DNA from: Paenarthrobacter sp. PH39-S1
GTDB taxonomy: Bacteria; Actinomycetota; Actinomycetes; Actinomycetales; Micrococcaceae
NCBI RefSeq assembly: GCF_030063245.1
Contig: NZ_JASISR010000015.1
Location: 1-64,000, forward strand
Direction: 5' to 3'
DNA: 64,000 bases
Below are positions 58,635 to 64,000 of the stretch, piece by piece (the first letter of the stretch is position 1; each line of letters opens with the position of its first letter). Under the pieces are notes generated by a model. The model did no database searches, had not been told where the DNA came from, and saw nothing but the letters and a program-made list of their open reading frames with translations. Made by a program: the position numbers and the translations under genes.

Positions 58635-60037
58635 TGCCGGGTCAACAGATCGAGCCGCTCCTGCGCGAGCTCGCAGTCTCAGTACTTCGCGGGCTCATTC
58701 GGAAGTACCATGACTTCGACTCCTGCGAAGATGCTATGCAGGAGGCCCTTATTGCGGCAACCGTGGAATGGCCGCGGGAGGGCATCCCGGCAAACCCCTA
58801 TGGGTGGCTACTCACCGTTAGTTCCCGTCGGCTCATAGAAATCTGGCGAAAAGACGGTTCGCGACGTCGCCGGGAGGAGGCAGTCGCTGCCAGTCTGATT
58901 GTTGCGACGGAGGCAGTGTCCGATGCCGACGATACGCTCGATCTCTTGTATCACTGCTGCCATCCCGCGTTAAACGCCTCCGCTCAGGTCGCGCTCACCC
59001 TGCGTGCATTAGGCGGCTTGACCACAGCGGAAATAGCGGCGGCTTTCCTGATCCCGGAACCCACGATGGCCCAGCGCATCAGTCGCGCAAAACAGCGCAT
59101 TCGAGCCACCGGTTTGCAAATCGCAGCGTCTCCAGAAGCTCGGTCGGAAAGAACACCTTCAGTGTTACACGTGCTCTACCTCATCTTTACTGAAGGTCAC
59201 ACAGCCAGTTCCGGAAAGCGCCTCTACCGGGTCGATCTGACCGACGAAGCGATCCGGCTCGAGCGACAACTGCACCAGCTGCTCCCAAACGACGGGGAGG
59301 TCACCGGACTTCTAGCACTGATGCTTCTCATCGAAGCGCGTCGCGAAGCCCGCAGCCCGGACGGAAGCACGGTCATTCCGCTAGGGAATCAGGACAGAAC
59401 CCGATGGAACACCTCACTCATCGCTGAAGGTACAACCCTCATCAGTCAGAGCCTGTCCAAAAACCGCCTCGGACCCTATCAAGTTCAGGCCGCGATCGCT
59501 GCCGTACACGACCAGGCTTCCCAGGCGGAGGATACGGATTGGGACGAAATCGTCCAACTGTATGACCTACTCCTGGCGCTCACGCCCAGCCCAACGGTTG
59601 CCTTGAACCGAACTATCGCGGTAGCGATGACGTGTGGGGCTCAAATCGGTCTCCAAACATTGGCCCAGCTCCAGACGGAGTACCGATTATCGGATCTCCA
59701 CCGGCTTGAAGCCGTTCGTGCTCACCTCCTCGAAATGGCCGGTGACGCTCAAGCCGCACAAATATATTATCGAGCGGCCGCTCGGCGGACCTCAAGCATT
59801 CCCGAGCAACGCCACCTCTTAGCCAAGGCCCATACTCTGACACAGTCGATCGGGCATGATCAATCTTTGACTATCCGTCGAAATCCCGGCAACTCGCCCG
59901 TCATCGATGGTCAGAACGATGGCGGTTTCACCGAACCGGGGCTTCAACATCTTGAGGTCAATCCTTTGACCTGCTGTGAGGGGACTGTGTCGGCGGGCGA
60001 GCGTTCTCTGCCGACATCGGAGATGATTACCGAATGA
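58634..60037 (+). CDS. ECF42-type RNA polymerase sigma factor with C-terminal TPR-like domain (cassette 1)
   Basis: 467 residues. Sigma2: DFDSCEDAMQEALIAATVEW, NPYGWLLTVSSRRLIEIWRK; sigma4: ALRALGGLTTAEIAAAFLIP, EPTMAQRISRAKQRIRATG. A ~200-residue tail follows (LYDLLLALTPSPTVALNRTI, AVRAHLLEMAGDAQAAQIYY), the helical-repeat extension that marks ECF42 and replaces an anti-sigma factor. Typical length is about 410; the last ~60 residues here are extra and overlap the HD gene start by ATGA. It probably drives its own operon. Confidence 0.93.
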   Translation: MPGQQIEPLLRELAVSVLRGLIRKYHDFDSCEDAMQEALIAATVEWPREGIPANPYGWLLTVSSRRLIEIWRKDGSRRRREEAVAASLIVATEAVSDADDTLDLLYHCCHPALNASAQVALTLRALGGLTTAEIAAAFLIPEPTMAQRISRAKQRIRATGLQIAASPEARSERTPSVLHVLYLIFTEGHTASSGKRLYRVDLTDEAIRLERQLHQLLPNDGEVTGLLALMLLIEARREARSPDGSTVIPLGNQDRTRWNTSLIAEGTTLISQSLSKNRLGPYQVQAAIAAVHDQASQAEDTDWDEIVQLYDLLLALTPSPTVALNRTIAVAMTCGAQIGLQTLAQLQTEYRLSDLHRLEAVRAHLLEMAGDAQAAQIYYRAAARRTSSIPEQRHLLAKAHTLTQSIGHDQSLTIRRNPGNSPVIDGQNDGGFTEPGLQHLEVNPLTCCEGTVSAGERSLPTSEMITE

Positions 60038-60636
60038 CCCGGATTGATTCATTTCAGGCCGACACACAAGCTGAATACGCGGCCGGGATCGTCGCAGCGC
60101 ACTATTTGTCGCCTGCGTTGTACAACCACAGCATGCGAACTTGGAAGTTTGCTCTCGCCCTTGCAAAGGCGGATGGAATGTCGGCGATCGACCGCGAACT
60201 CCTGCAGGTCGCCGCTTTACTGCATGACGTAGGGCTCGTCCCTGAGTTCGATGCCGCGCGGGTGCCCTTCGAGACGACGGGAGGACACCTTGCTTGGGTG
60301 CTCACGGCAGGTGCCGGATGGAAGACCTATCGTCGCGATCGAGTCATCGAGGTAATCGAGCGGCACATGCTTCCGTCAGTTGACCGTGCAGACGACCCGG
60401 AGGGACATCTGCTGGAGATGGCAACGAGCCTGGATATTTCTGGGGCAAGACTGGATGTGTTGCCCTCCCACTTGATCACCGAGGTGGTTAGCGCACATCC
60501 GCGGCTCGACTTCGCGTCTGAATTCGGGAAGTGTCTCGCCGATCAGGCAGTTCGAAAGCCCGCCTCTCAGGCTGCACGCCTCATCTCGCGCGGACTGCAG
60601 GCCCGTCTCGATGCTCACCCCCTGGAACAACGTTGA
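60034..60636 (+). CDS. HD-domain hydrolase
   Basis: 200 residues. LYNHSMRTWKFALALAKADG (first His), LLQVAALLHDVGLVPEFDAA (the HD pair) and VIEVIERHML. This matches HD hydrolases related to cyanamide hydratase, with the H...HD metal ligands. ATGA-coupled to the ECF42 gene, so it belongs to the stress operon. Substrate unknown. Confidence 0.88.
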   Translation: MTRIDSFQADTQAEYAAGIVAAHYLSPALYNHSMRTWKFALALAKADGMSAIDRELLQVAALLHDVGLVPEFDAARVPFETTGGHLAWVLTAGAGWKTYRRDRVIEVIERHMLPSVDRADDPEGHLLEMATSLDISGARLDVLPSHLITEVVSAHPRLDFASEFGKCLADQAVRKPASQAARLISRGLQARLDAHPLEQR

Positions 60637-60860
60637 CTGCGAGCCAGCCCACGTCCATCCTGCTCGTCATGTTTCTCATCTCCGTGTAGCTTTCTTCGGC
60701 GGCCGCACCGACCATCACCTCCCCACCAGTCCCACTTCAACGGGAACAGGCACGAAAGACGGGACCATTTCATGGAACAGCACCTGCATGTTATCTGTCG
60801 CTTGCGACGACCGATCGTGCCTGTTCAGGATTCAATCGAAGTGTATTTTCATCCAGGAGC

Positions 60861-61142
60861 GTGTGCAGTGACGAAGGTGCTTGGATCGATCGAGCGCTAT
60901 CTTCCTTTGCCAGTACCGACCTCTGTCCGAGTGATCAACTTGATGCGGTGTTCCTCGTTTACGGTCACGTGCGGAACGTTGTACAGGCCAGCGTCTCCCC
61001 GCGCGGGACATGGACAGGAAACAGTGAAACTACGATGTGGTCGCCGATCGCGCCGCTCATCCTTGAGCGGACCGACGACTTCCCTTGGTTCGTGCAGGCA
61101 TTGCAATCGACTACTGCAAGCAGTCCTGGACCGGATACCTGA
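60861..61142 (+). pseudogene. TetR-family regulator, C-terminal remnant
   Basis: DEGAWIDRALSSFASTDLCP, SDQLDAVFLVYGHVRNVVQA and ILERTDDFPWFVQALQS match the C-terminal domain of TetR proteins of the TetR_C_11-like group (WIxxAL, LxxLFLxYGHVR). No helix-turn-helix is found upstream, although 60637-60860 may hold its scrambled 5' part. Inactive. Confidence 0.6.
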
Positions 61143-61257
61143 CGCTCACGCCGCGACCGGGACACATGAACATCGTGGAGCGTGGGGGAGCTGTGGTGGC
61201 TTTGAGAATTAGGGTGTATCGGGCGGACCTGACGCTGAACATGGCTTCCCGTTGGTT

Positions 61258-61455
61258 CGGCCGCTCCATATGTTCTCGATCTATCTGCTGGCAGCCACCC
61301 ATAGCAGCGCGCTTGGTTAGTCGATGCTCGATGCCGTGCTCCACGCCGACCCTGCGCGTGATCGAGCGATCGCGTTCCACGAGCGCAACGGTTTTGTGTC
61401 CGACGGCACTGAGTGCATCGATCTCTCCGGCCCAAGCTGGTTGAATTGCGGATAA
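61258..61455 (+). pseudogene. GNAT acetyltransferase C-terminal remnant with in-frame stop
   Basis: MFSIYLLAATHSSALG, then TAG, then SMLDAVLHADPARDRAIAFH and ERNGFVSDGTECIDLSG, ending TAA at 61453-61455. It aligns with the end of GNAT proteins (LYLLAAxHGSGLGQxLLDAVL, RAIAFYxRNGF). The CAG-to-TAG change in GxGxG/A-Q and the absence of the N-terminal part show it is dead. The 297 bases from 61456 to the next gene hold only the promoter at 61671. Confidence 0.65.
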
Positions 61456-61670
61456 TCCGCTGACGTCAAAGCTCCCGGAGGGAAGAGCCCGGTCGCCCCT
61501 CAAACTCGTCAGCAAAATCGAATAGTTGAACTTCGATGGGGAAGTTCGGTATCCGTTTTTTCAGTATTCGGGATGCATCAGGAATCCGGGGCGCAACCTC
61601 CTCAAGACCGTCTCGCTGTCGGATGGCTCAACCGAAATGCCAGAGTCCTTGAAACAAATCGGGGATAGGG

Positions 61671-61697
61671 TGTCGGATTGGGCCAGGGGTGTTCGTA
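61671..61697 (+). promoter_or_regulatory. Candidate ECF42 promoter of cassette 2
   Basis: TGTCGG (61671-61676), 17 bases, then CGTA (61694-61697), 55 bp upstream of the YCII start. It has the same spacing as TGTCGA-N17-CGAC in cassette 1, but no surrounding inverted repeat. Confidence 0.5.
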
Positions 61698-61752
61698 GAA
61701 GAGGTGAACGGCCACCCATGAGGGTGCCCGATACCAGAGGAGATGATTCGAG

Positions 61753-62082
61753 ATGCAGTACCTGGTTTCCGTGATCCACGACAAGCTCGACCTCGCCACA
61801 CCGGCCGAAATGGCAGCCATTGACGCGTTCAACGATCGGCTCCAGACGGAGGGTTACTGGGTCTTCGCCGGCGGCCTCGCGTCGCCCAACGCGGCCACCG
61901 TCATCGACGGCCGGGGCGAGGAAGCGTTGTTCACCGACGGCCCCTTTGTCGAGACGAAGGAGTACCTCGCCGGTTTCTGGATCATGGAGGCCCCCGACCT
62001 CGACGTGGCGCTCAAACTCGCCGCCGATGGATCGAAGGCCTGCAACCGGAGGGTCGAGGTGCGGCCGTTCCTGGTCGTGTGA
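61753..62082 (+). CDS. YCII/DGPF-family protein (cassette 2)
   Basis: 109 residues. MQYLVSVIHDKLDLATPAEM, GEEALFTDGPFVETKEYLAG (canonical DGPF) and EVRPFLVV. AGAGGAGATGA precedes the ATG. Its stop overlaps the GTG start of the ECF42 gene (GTGA), as in cassette 1. It is only distantly similar to the cassette 1 protein. Confidence 0.93.
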   Translation: MQYLVSVIHDKLDLATPAEMAAIDAFNDRLQTEGYWVFAGGLASPNAATVIDGRGEEALFTDGPFVETKEYLAGFWIMEAPDLDVALKLAADGSKACNRRVEVRPFLVV

Positions 62083-63392
62083 GCGTGATCGACGCCAGGG
62101 CTGCCATCGCAAGGATTCACCACGAGGAGTGGGCGCGGATGGTCGCCTCCCTGACCAGGCGTTTCGGTGACCTCGACATCGCCGAGGAAGCGGCGGCTGA
62201 GGCGTTCGCTACCGCCCTCCAGCGGTGGCCTGCCGACGGCGTGCCGCCCAGCCCCGGTGCCTGGCTGACTACCACCGCCAACCGCAAGGCCATCGACCGG
62301 CTCCGGCGCGAGAACAAGCGCGACGACAAGCACAAGGAGGCTCGGATTTTGTACGACGACGACCCGCCCGAGTCTCTCGGCGCGATCGAGGACGACCGGC
62401 TCCGGCTGATCTTCACCTGCTGTCATCCGGCGCTCACCATGGAGGCCCGGGTGGCGCTGACACTGCGCATGGTTGGAGGTCTCACCGTGCCTCAGATCGC
62501 CCGTGCGTTCCTGGTGCAGGAGTACACCATGGGAAAGCGAATCACCCGCGCGAAGGCCAAGATCAAGGCGGCTCGTATCCCGTATCGGGTACCGTCCGCC
62601 CAGGATCTCCCGGCCCGAGTTTCCGGCGTACTCGCTGTCCTCTTCCTCGTTTTCAACGAGGGCTACCTGGCGACCGGCCCCGACACCGATCCCGTCCGTC
62701 ACGAGCTGACCGCCGAGGCGATCCGGTTAACTCGCCTGGTCCGTGCCTTCCTGCCGGAGGACGGTGAGGTGGCCGGGCTGCTGGCGCTGATGCTCCTGAT
62801 CGAGGCTCGCCGCACCGTCCGGGTTTCGGCGAGCGGCGAACTGGTCACCCTCGACGAGCAAGACCGCGGGGCCTGGGACGCGGCGCTGATCGCCGAGGGT
62901 CATCGGCTGGTACGCGAACGCCTGGCCGCCGGAGTGGTTCCCGGCCGCTACGAAATCCTCGCAGCGATCAACGCCGTGCACACCTCCGGCCGCGACGCCC
63001 GCGACACCGACTGGTCGCAGGTCGTCGCCCTATACGACCAGCTGGCCAGCCTCGACCCTTCGCCGATCATCGCCCTCAACCGGGCCGTCGCAGTCGCCGA
63101 GATTCATGGTCCGGAGGTGGCACTGGCGATTGTTGACCGTCTTGAGGAAAAGTTGGCGGGCTACCACGCCTACCACGCCACCCGCGCCGACATGCTGCGC
63201 CGACTCGGGCGCAGCCAGGAGTCGTGCGCGGCGTATGACCACGCCATCGAGCTGGCGGGCAACACTGCCGAGACCGCCCACTTGACCCGCCGCCGCGGGC
63301 AGCTCTTGCGCCTGGGCAACGCCGCGAGCGGAGCGCCCGAGGCGGACGCAGGCGGATCGACAACATCGACACACAGGGAGAAACTGATATGA
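62079..63392 (+). CDS. ECF42-type RNA polymerase sigma factor (cassette 2)
   Basis: 437 residues from GTG 62079. Sigma2 DLDIAEEAAAEAFATALQRW, PGAWLTTTANRKAIDRLRRE; sigma4 RMVGGLTVPQIARAFLVQEY, TMGKRITRAKAKIKAARIPY; then VLAVLFLVFNEGYLATGPDT, typical of ECF42, and the TPR-like tail LYDQLASLDPSPIIALNRAV. It is coupled to the YCII gene upstream and to the reductase-like gene downstream (ATGA at 63389). Confidence 0.94.
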   Translation: MSVIDARAAIARIHHEEWARMVASLTRRFGDLDIAEEAAAEAFATALQRWPADGVPPSPGAWLTTTANRKAIDRLRRENKRDDKHKEARILYDDDPPESLGAIEDDRLRLIFTCCHPALTMEARVALTLRMVGGLTVPQIARAFLVQEYTMGKRITRAKAKIKAARIPYRVPSAQDLPARVSGVLAVLFLVFNEGYLATGPDTDPVRHELTAEAIRLTRLVRAFLPEDGEVAGLLALMLLIEARRTVRVSASGELVTLDEQDRGAWDAALIAEGHRLVRERLAAGVVPGRYEILAAINAVHTSGRDARDTDWSQVVALYDQLASLDPSPIIALNRAVAVAEIHGPEVALAIVDRLEEKLAGYHAYHATRADMLRRLGRSQESCAAYDHAIELAGNTAETAHLTRRRGQLLRLGNAASGAPEADAGGSTTSTHREKLI

Positions 63393-63989
63393 GTTCCATC
63401 GTGGTGCAGGCGTTCGTGACCCTCGACGGCGTCGTCCAGGCAACCGGTGGTCCAGGTGAGGACCGGGGAAGGTGGCTTCGAGCACGGCGGCTGGCAGTAC
63501 AGGTACGTCGGTGAGGAGGAGATCGTCGCGGAGTGGGAGAGCAAGACGGAGGCGTTGCTGCTCTGCCGAGAGACGTACGAGATCTTCGCCGGCGCATGGG
63601 GTGTGTTGGACGAAGACGCAGAGGGCCTGCAGGGGGAGTTGACCGGGAGGAACAACCGCATCCCCAAGTATGTCGCGTCGCGCACGCTGACTGAGGTTGG
63701 CTGGCAGAACACGCGGCTCCTCGGCTCCGACGAGGCGGCTGCGGTGGAGAAGCTGCATGCGGAGCGGGGCGGCGAGATCCGGGTGTGGGGGAGCACCCAG
63801 CTGATCAGGACGCTGGCCGAGCGCGACCTGGTCGACGAATACCGGCTCGTCGTCCACCCCACCGTGCTGGGCACGGGCAGGAAGCTGTTCTCCGGCGGGT
63901 TCCCACTCACCAGACTCGCCCTAACCGAGACCCGCGCCCTGCTCTCCGGAGTGGTGATCAACACCTACCGGAGATCCCACGCCAGCTGA
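63389..63989 (+). pseudogene. RibD C-terminal / dihydrofolate-reductase-like protein with one-base frameshift
   Basis: ATG 63389 gives SSIVVQAFVTLDGVVQATGG. One extra G in GGGG at 63465-63468 breaks the frame; without it the reading continues EGGFEHGGWQYRYVGEEEIV, LLLCRETYEIFAGAWGV, IRVWGSTQLIRTLAERDLVD, YRLVVHPTVLGTGRKLF. All blocks are intact, so the break is recent or a sequencing error. Third gene of the ECF42 cassette 2 operon. Confidence 0.85.
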
Positions 63990-64000
63990 GGCAAAGACCA

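Noticed and set aside
1-64000. CRISPR arrays, tRNA and rRNA genes, replication origin
   Set aside because: No regularly spaced direct repeats, no tRNA-like GGTTCGAATCC arms with an acceptor stem, no rRNA signature sequences and no plasmid replication initiator or iteron array were seen.

Overview
This is about 60+% GC DNA from a high-GC Gram-positive bacterium, most likely an actinobacterium of the Micrococcales (Arthrobacter-like or Microbacteriaceae-like). The evidence is the family mix: PopR/ClpP/ClpP cassettes, ECF42 sigma factors next to DGPF/YCII proteins, a helicase-associated-domain protein, DUF5946 proteins and frequent GTG starts. No rRNA, tRNA, CRISPR array or core chromosomal operon is visible. 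Transposon scars, truncated genes and one-base frameshifts are dense, so this is an accessory region: a plasmid or genomic island.

Layout. 0-5 kb: 3' end of an IS3 element, an SDR protein, IS3, Tn3 and type I RM remnants, then the first popR / clpR-clpP cassette. 5-27 kb: small regulator-plus-enzyme or regulator-plus-exporter modules (metallophosphoesterase, flavoenzyme, MarR/ABC exporter, FAD monooxygenase/TetR, MarR/FAD monooxygenase, MerR, CGNR, DUF5946 pair with a broken MFS exporter, Lrp/LysE, MarR/membrane protein, MocR/EamA) with pseudogenes between them. 28.5-33.2 kb: a five-gene anti-phage operon on the minus strand (CD-NTase, E2, E1, JAB peptidase, TIR-SAVED effector), recognisable as a type II CBASS in which E2 and E1 are separate genes. 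33.5-35.3 kb: ArsR, RibD-like reductase, SRPBCC and membrane protein. 35.66-41.28 kb: a segment bounded by near-identical ~33-bp inverted repeats next to serine-recombinase 3' ends, carrying the second clpP-clpR / popR cassette and a nucleotidyltransferase-GNAT pair. 41.5-43.3 kb: ArsR-controlled MFS exporter. 43.9-46.2 kb: a decayed prolyl-tRNA synthetase gene split by an IS4-family insertion with a perfect 10-bp target duplication. 46.8-54.2 kb: helicase-associated protein, AraC fragment, second MarR/membrane pair, and an ArsR-SRPBCC-hydrolase-DUF998-reductase-SRPBCC operon. 54.4-55.4 kb: IS5 and ISL3 remnants. 55.4-64 kb: NTF2-like protein, DHA2 exporter, hydrolase, and two YCII-ECF42 operons.

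Working together. The CBASS genes are translationally coupled and should act as one pathway: infection sensing, cyclic oligonucleotide synthesis, SAVED binding, TIR NAD+ cleavage, with E1/E2/JAB tuning the synthase through its C-terminal glycine. In both ClpP cassettes an active ClpP is paired with a partner that has lost the catalytic Ser and Asp. Both PopR-like regulators end in Leu-Ala-Ala, and both clpP promoter regions carry the same GCAGATCTGC-core palindrome at the same distance from the start codon. This fits a circuit in which housekeeping Clp destroys the repressor. Many of the other modules are autoregulated, with visible palindromic operators between regulator and target.
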